Shown in pieces: positions 35,501 to 47,200 of a stretch of DNA of 64,000 nucleotides. The stretch comes from Aporrectodea caliginosa (taxonomy: Eukaryota; Annelida; Clitellata; Crassiclitellata; Lumbricidae). The translations under genes and the position numbers were made by a program. Numbering within the stretch: the stretch's first letter is position 1; the number at the start of each line of letters is the position of its first letter. The notes beneath the pieces were generated by a model. The model was not told where the DNA came from and ran no database searches. It saw only the letters and a list, made by a program, of their open reading frames with translations. The stretch spans positions 1,902,501 through 1,966,500 of the forward strand of contig JACEVL010006441.1 in assembly GCA_020284085.1 (NCBI GenBank), in the 5' to 3' direction.

Positions 35501-37127
35501 GACCAGCTTTCAGAACTGATGAATAAAGTGTCTGCAGAGTGGCTTGTAAATTCGCTGTTTGTAGTAATTGTACTACTTGAAGGATCAATTCATAAACTAA
35601 TATGTCTCATGCAGACGTTGAAACCACAAAATACAGGATCAGTTAAATGTATATGCATAGAATGAAGAGATTGCAAGTACGCTTGAAGGTTAACTCATTG
35701 TGTCAATTTATTTACATCCTTACAGGCTCTGTCTACATATTGGATTCAGTATGAGATGCAGCAAGTTGTTGACACAGCAGCATTTATCACTGGTATTTGT
35801 TAATAATTCTAAATGTTTTCTTGCTTTACTTGACAAAAATAATTCATAGAAGTTGATATGTACACATCTGAATATTCAGATAAATATACATGCTGTGTGC
35901 ATGCCATAGCCCATACATTAGCAATTGTCCTAAGTATTATGCTTGGTTGAAGTACATAATTCTCAGGCAAGAACCTTTGGATTTTGACTGTTCTCTTTTG
36001 ATTTGCAATGCAATTAGTTAATGAACTGCCAATTATTATGGTACTTGTGACACTACAGAAGTATATGCATACTCACAAACAATCCAAAAGTAGCAGTAAT
36101 AATACCTGTACACAGTTATAAATTTCCGGCTGTTTAGTAGGTACTGATTTGCTTTTTAAAGGTGTTTAGTTATCCTGGCTTGTGGTAGTACAAGTTTGAT
36201 AGTTTGTGCAAGTTTAAGATCTTAGTAGTAATATCACATATTTGAACTCATGTATGGAGATTGGTACAATTAAAGATTTTTTAAGCAAGCACATTTGTTG
36301 GTTTAGGATTTTCCAGTTGCAGTTCAGTTTTGAATTTGTCCACTGTTCCATATTATCTTTCTTCCTTGTATGCACAAGTAAGGCAAAATGAGAAAATATG
36401 GAGTTTGCCAGTCTAGAGCTGCATAAATATAAATTCTAATTTGCAGCAACGCAGAGCAGTCATACTAATTAGTAAACAAAATACTAAAACTGCAGAAGTT
36501 AAACACACCCACACCATCACAACATACTCAAACGTGTGAATTCATGCTTAATTACGGCTATGAAGGCTTCCAAAAATCATGTTAATAGCAGAATTAGAAG
36601 TGTAGAAGTCGGGGTTCGTCTCAAATAACTCAATATCTTAAAACTAAAATGTCTGGATTCGTAATCTCCAAATTTATAAAGCGCTACTCTAAAGCTCTGT
36701 GCAGAGCACCAGCTTATTCACGAACGCTGAGCGTGCCATTGCATTCTTCGCATGTCATGAAAATGCAACAGTAATCAGCAACAGTGTTTGACACCAGTGT
36801 AAGTGAAGAAGTTAAGTACAAGACCTGATCTACAATCTAACATAACACAACATAACATAGCATAACAAGGGCTTTAAGTGGTTCAGAAGACGTGTAGTAG
36901 AATATGCTGGTGTCACAGCCAGGACCTCACAAGTCATCAGTTGCTAACTCAGTGCCGCTAAAAAGGTCGAAGTGTTCACTAAAGAGCAGGTCATTTTTTA
37001 TAATTATTATTGGCTTTCGTGTACAGAAACGTATCGAATATAAGTTCTACTTTCTTCAGGTTATCTGGTCTCCTCAGGCAAGTTCAAACGTCCAATGATG
37101 AAACTCCTTTCAGTGCTGAGTTTCTTC

Positions 37128-37520
37128 TTAAAGCCTACTGTATCTATCTGTCATCATCCAGTCCTCCAGCATCTCAATTGGTCTTCCTCTTGTCCTCCTG
37201 CTCTGCATTCTGTCATTAACGATGGTGTCCCCTCTCAGGACATGATCAATCCATTGCCTGTTGCCTCTTATTGTAGATATTACAGGTCTTTCCTTTACAG
37301 CCCTATTCAGCACCTACTTGTTTGTTATGTGTTCCATCCAACTAGTTGTTTTGATCCTCCAATAAAAATCAACATTTTGAGGGCTTCCAATCACGTGATG
37401 TCCTTCCTTCTCATGGTCCATGTTTCGGATCCATACAACACCATGCACCATATCAGAGCTTTGACCATTTGTTTCTTTAAGTTCTTGTTCATTCTTCCTG
37501 TCGGTAATTCTTTTCACCTT
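37128..37520 (-). pseudogene. Broken LINE reverse-transcriptase C-terminus
   Basis: The minus-strand frame reads VWIRNMDHEKEGHHVIGSP and WRIKTTSWMEHITNK, then an in-frame TAG. It continues LNRAVKERPVISTIRGNR, RQWIDHVLRGD and RTRGRPIEMLEDW. The layout matches the C-terminal tail seen at 3971-4434, but diverged. 5'-truncated and dead. Confidence 0.7.
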
Positions 37521-38156
37521 GAAATGAACATGTTAGAAATCACAAAGTCATGCAAATCATTAAAACTGACATGCAAAATTAAACCACATCAGAAACTAAA
37601 GGTTGTTAGACAACACAAAGATGGCAGAAATACTCAACCCAAAAATTTCTACTTAGCATTACTGCACAATGAATGCATAATCATATTTTTTAGTTTCTTT
37701 AAACTCTTAAAAATTTTAAAAACCATAGATCTAGTGTATTTAAATGTTGAAAGTACTTCTGCCATCAGCTTCAAGAGGGGGGGGTTGGCCTAGGTGTGGC
37801 AACAAACACTGTTAAAAGATTTGAAAAAAACCATAAGCTGGACATAGTTAATGAAACTCCAGATGTATCACAGGTAATCATACTGGGAAAAATTCATGAA
37901 CGAAACATGAATAAGACCAGACGACTTCTCAATTCACTGTAACTTTATTCTTATTCCTTCTAAAAGTTGAATACTTCACAGACTTGCAATTGATAATGAA
38001 ACAGTAGGAAACTTTCAGATAAAAAGTAACTCTAAGTGTCCGTTTAATCCTAGAAAAACTACAGTCCAAAACTGTTCTGTTTGTTGCCACACTAATGCCG
38101 GTTCACTCAAAACCATACATGATAAGCTATTGCTTACTCAAGCTCAATTCTGCAGT

Positions 38157-38229
38157 TTTAACACTTTAACGACGAGAGTGTACTAAAAGCAACTGGAAAA
38201 CCAATGCAGCTCATCGTTAAAGTGTTAAA
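38157..38229. mobile_element. Hairpin MITE, copy 2 of 3
   Basis: Terminal repeats TTTAACACTTTAACG / CGTTAAAGTGTTAAA are perfect over 15 bp, with a short unique middle. Opposite orientation to the other two copies. Confidence 0.8.
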
Positions 38230-38737
38230 GGATATTTAGAACAGGTTCTTAGAAATTTAAACAACAGCTATAATAATCACATTATTCTTAGCTTATGAAA
38301 CTGAATAATAATTTTAACAAAATTATGCAAAGAAGCTTGAGTAAGTGTACAATAACGTCCAATCAAAATGCACAGTCTATGGCAAACTGATGACCATGTT
38401 TGGCCATGTACAAGCCTAAGCTCAGCACAAACAAGAAAATTAAAGAAAGACAGCAAGTGCACCCAATCATACACAATGTAAAAACCAAAATTTCAATACA
38501 AGTGTTACTATCACTCAAGAGCTATTGCAAGATTACCAGCGCTCCCTAGCCACTCAAGTACATAAAGTTACCCATTGGAAAATTTAATATGATGCAATAT
38601 AATTTAACGAAATTTGCCAAAACCTTTTCTGGTGAAAACATGATCTGCAACTGAGTATCTGCCACCACCACAATGACTAAACCCAACCAGGTAAAAAATA
38701 AATTCTATGCAAATTAAATAAATTGATAAGAAGAAGA

Positions 38738-38918
38738 AGAAGCACAGTCCCTTAAACTAGCCCTGAGGCAGCCATGGCTATGAAGTGTTAGCGACTTCAT
38801 TTTCTTAGCTTCAGCATATAACGGCAGGTGGCCAGTTCTCTCCCTCGCTGTTTCATCTTCCCACCGACAGCATATGGTCAGTATACTCATTATAGCTGAG
38901 TTGGCTAGGGACGCACGT
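38738..38918 (-). repeat. SINE-like unit, copy 1
   Basis: About 180 bp clearly homologous to 62218-62397 in the same orientation. Shared words include CTAGCCCTGAGGCAGCC, TTAGCGACTTCATTTTCTTA and ATTATAGCTGAGTTGGCTAG. An (AAG)n run at the low end is the reverse complement of a CTT-rich 3' tail. Confidence 0.75.
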
Positions 38919-39252
38919 GAAGCTGAAATCTCAAACCAAATTGCTGCCCTGATAAACAAGCTATAAGAATGTAAATCAACAATTTAGAACCTCATTTACT
39001 AACAAAAACCCTGTCACGTAAAAAACTTGACAAAAAGTCTTAGTTTCTTAATAAATGCTTGTAATGCCAACCTGAGTACTGTTACCACAAAAGAAATACG
39101 GTGGCTGTCTTTAGAGCAACAGAGGTTAAATACCTCTTGAAGGCTTATAAGGTAGAGGTAGTACTTTTCAGCTTTTTCAAGCAATAAATAAATTTCAATA
39201 CCTCTTTTTAGGCATTGATAGCTATGAAAATGGATACTTAAGCTTCTATATG

Positions 39253-39330
39253 CTGGGTGGAGAAACTTTGCACAGTACTAGTATGAAACCATGGTTTCAT
39301 ACTAGTACTGTGCAAAGTTTCTCCACCCAG
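39253..39330. repeat. Perfect 78-bp palindrome
   Basis: Two 39-bp arms with no spacer, centred at aaacc|atgg|ttt. The left arm starts CTGGGTGGAGAAACTTTG and the right arm ends CAAAGTTTCTCCACCCAG. No mismatch by eye. It could form a cruciform, or mark a fold-back event or assembly join. Confidence 0.9.
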
Positions 39331-39879
39331 TTTGCAACAGTATTATACCACATAATTTTATGCTTATATCTTAGATCGTGAAACTAGCTTTTTTCTGTAT
39401 GGTAAGTGAAGAGTACCTTGCAATCCTTATTAAGAGCTGCCATACAACTTGATTAAAACATCACATCCCAGGCAATCACATTTCTTGCCTCCATATATGG
39501 TAGTGGGTTTGCAATGTGCCAATGGTAGAAATTAATAGCCAGCTGTGGGCCCTATGCACAGGGTTGTCTGGGATGACATCCAATAAGAAAGCAGGAGCCA
39601 CATGCTCAAGTCCTTAGACATAATTATACATTGTCATATCAGTAAGTAAATGCCCAGTGAAATACAACAACTTATTGTGTAATAGTCTACAAAAACCTAT
39701 AGCAGACCATTTACTTTAACACATTCATACTATTTTAACTAGCACAGTACACTGTCAAAAATTAAAATGCTGAAGAAAATTGTTGAACTTACAAAACCCT
39801 GTAGTCAAGAAATCATCCATGGATTTGTGCTACTCTACTTTGTTAACAGGTTCATAAACTTGACTCAGAATATGAAGTC

Positions 39880-40045
39880 AAGGCTTTGCTGTGATCCTTA
39901 TTCAAAGGCTTTTCTGTGATCCCTATTCAAAGGCTTTGCTGTGATACCTATTTAAAGGTTTTGCTGTTATCCCTATTCAAAGGCCTTGCTGTGATACCTA
40001 TTCAAAGGCTTTCTGTGATCCCTATTCAAAGGCTTTGCTGTGATG
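39880..40045. repeat. 25-bp minisatellite (about 6.7 copies)
   Basis: Units of the form AAGGCTTTGCTGTGATCC + CTATTCA, with substitutions and one 24-bp unit. Confidence 0.9.
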
Positions 40046-41369
40046 CAATAAAATGTTAAAAACCTTTTGTCTCTTTTAAACCTCCAATAAGTGAAACCGC
40101 ACACATTTATATGATTTCCAATTCTGTTTGCTAAAATTTATATTTAATTTGTTCTAGATTTCATATTCTGCTTGTGGCTAAACTGAAGGACTATACCTTT
40201 ATTTTGTTTGCTCTGCTACAGCCAAGCAAGTAGGAACAAATTTAAGCAATGAAATAAGTGCAAGTGCTGCCAGGAATGGTCCAAAATGCATGAGTGAAAA
40301 CTGAATTTGACTTTGCAAAGATGACGCTTAATTTCCATAGGCAGCTTATAAGCAACAACATTCCACTTTCAACTATCCACTCGTTTGTCATATTTTGTTA
40401 ATCAGGATAAGTAAAACACTGGGTTTGGCTTAAGCTAGAATCATTTATTCTTACAACGGTCAGTCTTTTCAATGCCTTTCTAACGAACTGATCTTTAGCA
40501 AATCATCATCCTTCCTTCTCTGTTCGTACCCTAGCGCATCTCATCGGACTATCTGCTACACACCAGCGTAAACTGCGTAAAACTACCATGCGAGCAAGAA
40601 CCTTGAAGCAACAAAGCAACATTGAAGAAGCATTAATGACGGCAGTGCATTAACAAGTATGAAACAACAGTAAACAAATATAAAACTAGGCTCCTACGTT
40701 GGGAAAACTACAGACGCATCTCAACCAGAACTACTCAAGGAAGACTAATATTGCCGACTACAATCCAATTTGCAAATATAAAAGCAGCTAAGTAAAGCAT
40801 CAAACAACCTTCAAGTAACTGTTTTAAATTATTAAATAAAACAATCTGTTACACAAATTAAAAATAAATAATGAAAGATTCAAGTAAAAATACTTTAAAA
40901 AAACATTATAAGCAATAATGATTTATAAATTTACTGATTTATAAATTTACTGTAAGTTGCTAAATTTTTAAAAAGGTTATCTAAATTTAGTTTTAATTTT
41001 TAGCAAATTTGAATGGCCATCTTTTCAGCCACATCTTAAATGCATTAAATTTAATTAGTATAATCAAAACTTAAGAATTTCAGCAAACTCAGCAAATGTT
41101 CCAAATAAAGAAATCGCAGTCATCAATTAACTACCAGACTCTTCATTTGGAACTTTTGACACACCTGAAGTAACAACTCAAAGGCAAACAAAACAGTTGC
41201 AGCCACAGCATCTGCAACAAACGCTAGAAAATATTCACCAAGGACGAGAGGTCACTAGAGCGCAGCCACTACAAAGCCCTGCTTCTCAGCTGAAGAAGAC
41301 TTTGTTGGTGCAATTCAGACAAGAACGGAACCACTACCGGACAACTTCTCGTCACACGTAGCTGCTTAC

Positions 41370-41535
41370 TTTCAACAAGAACTTCCGCCCAAGTCGTAGC
41401 GATGCCGTGTTCATTCCGAGCCTCACAGGTGTACTCTGCTTCGTCGTTGACTGTGATGGATTCGATGATGAGTACGCATTTGCCCTCTGAATAGTGAATC
41501 TGGATGTGTTCGGTTGAAGTTATCTTCTTGCCGTC
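41370..41535 (-). CDS. Exon 19: second half of Ig13
   Basis: It starts DGKKITSTEHIQIH and includes VNDEAEYTCEARNEHG, so Ig13 has both Cys. 166 bp, the same size and phases as exon 3. Acceptor ctgttacag|GAC, donor GAAA|GTAAGC. Confidence 0.9.
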
Positions 41536-42314
41536 CTGTAACAGTATCAATGATGGGTGTTGTTAGTAATTTTATGAGGACAGAAATTCTGTTGCATGAT
41601 AATTACACCCGTTAAGAGTATACCAGAATAACATTGTCTTTTGAAGCCATATCGGGTGCCATAATGTGGTCGACTTTTAAATCTACATTAAATATGGGAT
41701 CCGTATCAAATGTGTGTCATAATTAGCAAGTCATGAGGAAGCTTTGCGCTGTATTTGGACTGAGGTTTGTTCAGACAAATGTGAATGCTAAGGAAAAAGA
41801 AGTACAGATAATAATCCATATTTCTATTTAAAAATGGCAAGAATTGGAAATGGTACGTTGCTGTAGCATTCCAGATATATTTTTTTCACATAAATGAACA
41901 GAAATTTACAGATCCTCTTGCTAAATGATCAGAAACATGAAGAGTAACTGATTGATCAGTTAGCTAAGGTAAGGTAATTACGGTAAGGTATGGCAAAACT
42001 GGGATTGGGTATTCGTCAATTTATTTGATACCTCTATCAACAACCATTCATACAGACATGGTCCAAAGTTAGACGATCTTTTGAGTGAAGCAACAATGGC
42101 AAAAAATGGCCAAACAATGGCAACAAGAAACCAGGACACCTTTCGTTATCAGTTACACAACTCAGAACAGAATCATGTTTCAAATGACTCAATACGATTC
42201 AAATCCTGGACAGAGTACCGTAGCAGACATATGGGGAAATCAATCACCAAGCCACTCTGACGTATAATAAAACTCATCTTCTCCGTATAACAGTTTTAGT
42301 TTAAAACAACGTAC

Positions 42315-42454
42315 CTGGTACCAAGTTATCTCTGGTTCTGGAAATCCAATGACGTCACATTCGAGTACAACCGTCTGGTTGACAAGAACCTCAATAGCTT
42401 CGAGACGTCTTGTGAACTGAGGAGCCTGGTATTCAGCCGAGATTGTCATGGTAA
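42315..42454 (-). CDS. Exon 18: first half of Ig13
   Basis: It encodes TMTISAEYQAPQFTRRLEAI and VVLECDVIGFPEPEITWYQ. The B-strand Cys and Trp are present, and the exon ends just after the Trp (phase 0). Acceptor gtgtttag|TT, donor CAG|GTACGT. Confidence 0.9.
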
Positions 42455-42858
42455 CTAAACACGAAATAAAGAAAACTTTTTAGACAAAAATGACCATGAA
42501 GCACATCATCAAAATAACCAGGATTTCTTAGACCAGAATCCATATAAAAATAGCGCATGATCCGTTGGTACATTTGGGAAAGGCAACGTATAATCTCATG
42601 CATAATGTGAGAACAAGCAAGGCTGTAGTTTGGGGAACAGGAAATTTTCCACAGAAGGGACATTTTACCAAACCAGTGTGCAGAATCTCTGTGTGGGTAG
42701 GCTTAGATATAAGTTAGCTTAGGTATAAGTTAAAATTTAACATCAAACTAGATGTTTTGCTAAGACTCTTCACGTTTGCATACGTTGGAAATGCGGTCAC
42801 ATTTCTACCTGCATTTGCTACATGTACAAACAATGCAAGTGCACATGTTTGTCATTAC

Positions 42859-43014
42859 CTTCGTATTCTTTCATCTCTTCTCTCTTTCTTTCGAGGATCA
42901 TCTTCTGAATTTCTTCCCTTCTCTGGATTTCTGTTACAGTCTCCTTCTTAACAATGGTGGTAGTTGTCTCCCTTCTGGAAGTTCGTGGAGAACTGGGCTC
43001 TGATCCTGAACCCG
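42859..43014 (-). CDS. Exon 17: Ser-rich then coiled-coil-like linker
   Basis: A 52-codon phase 1-1 exon. It starts GSGSEPSSPRTSRRETTTT, with a possible proline-directed phosphosite (SSPR) and a basic patch. It continues into a Lys/Arg/Glu helix (EIQRREEIQKMILERKREE) likely to form a single helix or coiled coil. It links Ig12 to Ig13. Acceptor aatacag|CG, donor GAAG|GTAATG. Confidence 0.85.
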
Positions 43015-43084
43015 CTGTATTCAGCAAACACAAAAAAGCAGAAAATATTTGAAAACCAATTTAACAGTAGAATACACAATCAGG

Positions 43085-43840
43085 CTTTATTAAACATAAT
43101 TACATGAGTAAATTAAGCATAGGAACTGTTGGTACGTATTATTGCTGGGAGATCATTGATAACTAACACTGCAAGTAGATTTACTATACTACGAATACTT
43201 AATATCCCTCAGATAAATAAATTGCAAATCTGTGAATTTATGTATCGCTTCGCCAACAAATCTCTTCCCCCAATCTTCAGTCGCTACTTCTCAAAGGTCT
43301 CTGACACACATTCTCATTATACAAGATCTCTTGATAACTTTGATGGAACCTATGCCCGTACTAACACTCGTTATTTTACCTTAAGATGTGCTGGTCCTTC
43401 TGCCTGGAATAACCTACCGAAGTCACTGCGCACTCTTCCGAATCTTGCCCTATTTAAAAAAGAGGTCAGAGCCTACCTCCTTGACAATAGTCAATGCATT
43501 ATCTAAATATGATTATTCATTGTTATACCACAATTAGTTAAGTGACCTAGTTAAGTGTTGTTAGTTAAGCCAGTTATTCTAAATTTTTTGACAATGCTAT
43601 TTGTGTAAACTATACTCAACTGTCATCCCTCTGCTAACATGGTACACGGGTATCCCTAACTTAGCGGGACTTCAGTCCCTTCTGGGAACCCGATTGTTTC
43701 CCTCAAACGTTAATTAGATAATCTTGTGATCTGTCTGTTTTAATTTCCAAACTTATGATTGTTGATTATGTTTATTCTGGATCACTACTTGTAAACTATT
43801 CTATGGAAACAATAAAAGGATTGATTGATTGATTGATTGG
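43085..43840 (+). mobile_element. LINE 3' end: RT C-terminus, 3' UTR and (GATT)n tail
   Basis: The frame 43129-43506 includes LRILNIPQINKLQICEFMYR, HYTRSLDNFDGTYARTNTRY and CAGPSAWNNLPKSLRTLPN, a CR1/L2/jockey-type C-terminus ending in a normal stop. A ~300-bp 3' UTR and GATTGATTGATTGATT follow. The least decayed LINE piece here. It lies in the intron between exons 17 and 16, antisense to the gene. The 5' border is approximate. Confidence 0.8.
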
Positions 43841-44207
43841 TAATTTTACAAGGCAAGAATTCTGTTACTTAATTAAAGGAAGATAACAACATAAGAAACA
43901 CTGGGTCTAACTTAGGTTAAATTCATTTTCTCGTACAGTGGTAAGAATTAATGGATCTTAGCAAAGTATTTTTTTCAATATGTCTACAGTTACTCAGAAG
44001 ACCCTCATCTTTGGCCCCTGAGGTTATGTTGTAATTTTTAGATCAGTGAAACAACCATGCATATTTCACTTCTGAGAGGTTCCAGCAAAGGACGTGCAGT
44101 TTTAGTCAGACCACTTTGGCTACAAATGTGCTTCATTCAGTCTTTTACATAGTAATCTCTATAAATATCAAAATATGTATATAACATATCAGAGAGAGAA
44201 CACTTAC

Positions 44208-47200
44208 GCAGAACAGTAAGGTAAGCCGTTGTTACACAAGTTCCTGCCTCATTCACAGCCTTGACGGTATATTCTCCTTCATCTTCTGGCAAGACACCAA
44301 AGATGATAAGGATGCAGCGATCTTCCTCATACGTTATCCTAAAGTCCGCTGACTGACGTATTTCCATTCCGTCAACGTACCAAGTGGCCTCTGGTCGAGG
44401 AGTGCCAATAACGCGACATTCGAGGATTGCTTTCTCACCATCCATGACCGTGACATCAGAAAGTGGTAGTTCGAAGACAGGAGCCATGAACGCCATTGCC
44501 GAGACGTAGCTCTCCTGAGCAAACTGCATTGCTTCGTCGGTAAACTCCGTTGCGTATTTCCTCATCACTTCCATTTCTTCATTCCTCATCATTTCCATTT
44601 CTTCGTGAGTTACTTCGGTGGCTCTCTCTTCCAGCGTCTCGTGCTGTGATCTTGTCATGTGCCATTCCATATCAGCCTGGCTCAGAGTGATCTCAGCTTC
44701 TGTCGGTATGATGGCAAACTTCTGGATGTGGGCAAGATGGGCCGATGCCTCTGTCCTCTCGTGGCCATGGACGCGGGCTTCAAATCTGTATCGCTCCACA
44801 ACAGCTGGCTCGTACTCTGGCTGAACTTCAGATGGAATCATGTAAACTTCCTTAATCGTGTTAACATACTCTTCTGCAACACTCTCTGAAGCCGAGATTT
44901 CCTCTACCGGCATCACCAGGGTGACTGGTTTGTCATCTTTTGCAGGAGCTCTGAATTCGGAAGCGATAAGAGCTGGAGAAGTCCACTCCTCGTGGTACTC
45001 GCCCATTCCCATCACTCTCTGCATGTTCAACACTTGTTCTTGTATCGATACCAGCGAAGGTTTGGCCGCTTCCGAGTCTGCCTTTTCAAAGTCTACGAGA
45101 GTCATGGATTCTTTTGTAATCTCTTTCTTTATATCTTCTGTCTGCAGTTCACCGATCTTCAGCGGCTCAAGCAAAGCTGCTTCCTGTGGCTTCACAAGTG
45201 AAACCAGAGGCGACTCTTTCTTGGCTGCCACAAGTTCTTCTTTGATTTCCTCTTGCTTTGGAACTTCCTTTGTAAATTCTTCCGGGCCAACATCAGTTCT
45301 TCCCTCTTCGTCGACACCCTTCTGTACGACGACCAGAGTCTGCGGCCTTTTCTTCACGTCAACTGCGCCCAGTTCAACCACTACCTCCTGTCCTGGCACG
45401 GTTGGTTCGGCAGCCTCGAAGAAAATCTCCTCTTCTTCCTCCTCTGACAAATGATCAGTAGCCGGAGCAACGTGAGTTGGTAGTTTAGTTCCAGTGCTAG
45501 ACTTCGACAGGTCGTACTTGATCTCTTCGCCTGTCATGACCTGGGTTTTCATGTCCTCCATGTGCTCTTCCAACAAGTCCTCAGGAAGAACCTCACTAAC
45601 AGCTTCCGCACGAGTCTCCTCGATGCTCTTAACAGCTGGGTGTGCCAGATCTGCCCAGATCTCTGTGCCTTCATTAATAGTTGGAGATGGAATACCCCTT
45701 GCCAGCTCCTCGATGTCTTCCTCGGTCAGCTTGGCAACCTGTGTAGATGCTAAGCTTGAGAGCGGGTGCTCCTTGGTAGGAAAGTCCAACTGGACTCTGA
45801 TCTCTTCACCAACTCTCGTTTCAGTTGAAACATCTTGGAAAAGCGTCTCTGCCATTTCTTCAGCCAGTCTGGCAAACTGAGTTCCAGTTCTCGCCAGTTT
45901 GGCCTCTTCGATGCCTGGCTTAGACAGTTCGAGCACAATGTGTTCGGGCTGCGTGGTTTCCATGGTGATCATGTGCGACTCCTCAAAATGCTCCAATGAA
46001 AGATCCTCGCGCTGGGCACCTACTAACGTTTCCGTTTTGGATTCGACAGAAGGAATGGAAAATTCCACAATCACCTGTTGCTCCCGCGTGGCATCAATTG
46101 GCATGATGTGAATTTCTTCGACATTTTCGTGTGATGGTTCTTCTGTGACAGGTCCAGCCAGTGTTTCCTCCTTTCCTCTTGTCTCCGTCTGAACCAGTTG
46201 AACAAAGACCTGTTCGTGATGTGTCTCCTCTGTTGTCTGGGCGTAGATGTCCTCGATGCCCTCAACGGGTGCCTTCTCCTCAACAGGGGCCACCAGCGTA
46301 GTCTTCTGGTCTTCGCCCACGGGTCTAGTCAGCTCCACAATAATCTCCTCTTCTTTGGTAGTCTCTGTTACTTCAGCACCGAAGTCGAGTGTTAGTTCCA
46401 CGGACGCCTTCTCTTCAACGGTGCCAACCATGGTGACATTCTGTTGTTTCTGGTCTTGTTGAGTCAAGTCCAGCTTTATCTCCTCTTCAAGCGTCTTCTC
46501 TGTAACATGTTCGCCGATATCTACGACATCTTCTACTGTGGGTACCTCAACGAGAGGCTCAACCATCGTCTCCTTAAGTCCCTCGACCAACGACTGTGCA
46601 AGTTCAACTTTGTAGTCCTCCTGCTGAGTGGCCTCGCTCGCTTCTCCAATCAGCTCCTCTGCAGACTCAATTGCTGCTTTTTCCTCCACAGCTGCTGTCA
46701 GCGAAATTTTCTTTTCATCGATAATAGGCTTAGCCAACTCCATGACAATCTGTTCCTCCTTCGTGACTTCCAATGAAGCAGATACAATTTCTGAAACATC
46801 CTCTGTAGGTGCCTTTTCTTCGACTGGCGCCACAAGAGTTGTTGTCTTTTCTTCAAGTGATGGCCTCATCAGTTCCATAGTTATTTCCTCCTCCCTGGTA
46901 GTCTCAACATCTGCCTGAATGACCATCTCAAATGTCGACTCAACAACTGGTTTGTCGTCAACTGGAACAGTCATCATTTCTTTCTTCTGTTCTATAGCCG
47001 GAGTCACCAGATCAACTATATATTCCTCGTGCTCTGTTGTCTCACTTGCTCCACTGGCAATCAGGTCGAATGCTGATTCCACAACGTTTTTCTCGACAAC
47101 TTGGTTGACACGTGTTTCAGCCTTAGATTCGACCTCTGACGTTCCTAGGATTACAACAACCTCCTGCTGCTTTGAAGTGTCTGCAACAGTCTGGACAGTT

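Larger units (their letters stand above)
35233..41369. other. 6.1-kb intron between exons 20 and 19
   Basis: The largest intron in the window. It contains the microsatellite at 35455, a LINE fragment (37128-37520), a MITE (38157-38229), a SINE-like unit (38738-38918), a perfect palindrome (39253-39330) and a minisatellite (39880-40045). No coding exon with matching phase was found, and exons 19 and 20 already join in frame. Confidence 0.75.

Noticed and set aside
35394..35588. Minus-strand frame with a run of Leu codons
   Set aside because: Translation of an (AAT)n microsatellite.
38714..38959. Minus-strand frame similar to that at 62183-62377, considered as a small gene family
   Set aside because: The similarity extends over the whole 180-bp SINE-like unit and the frames are not conserved end to end. 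Repeat-derived.
43129..43506. Intact 125-codon plus-strand frame as a host gene
   Set aside because: GPSAWNNLP and the GATT-tailed 3' end identify it as a truncated LINE, not a separate gene.
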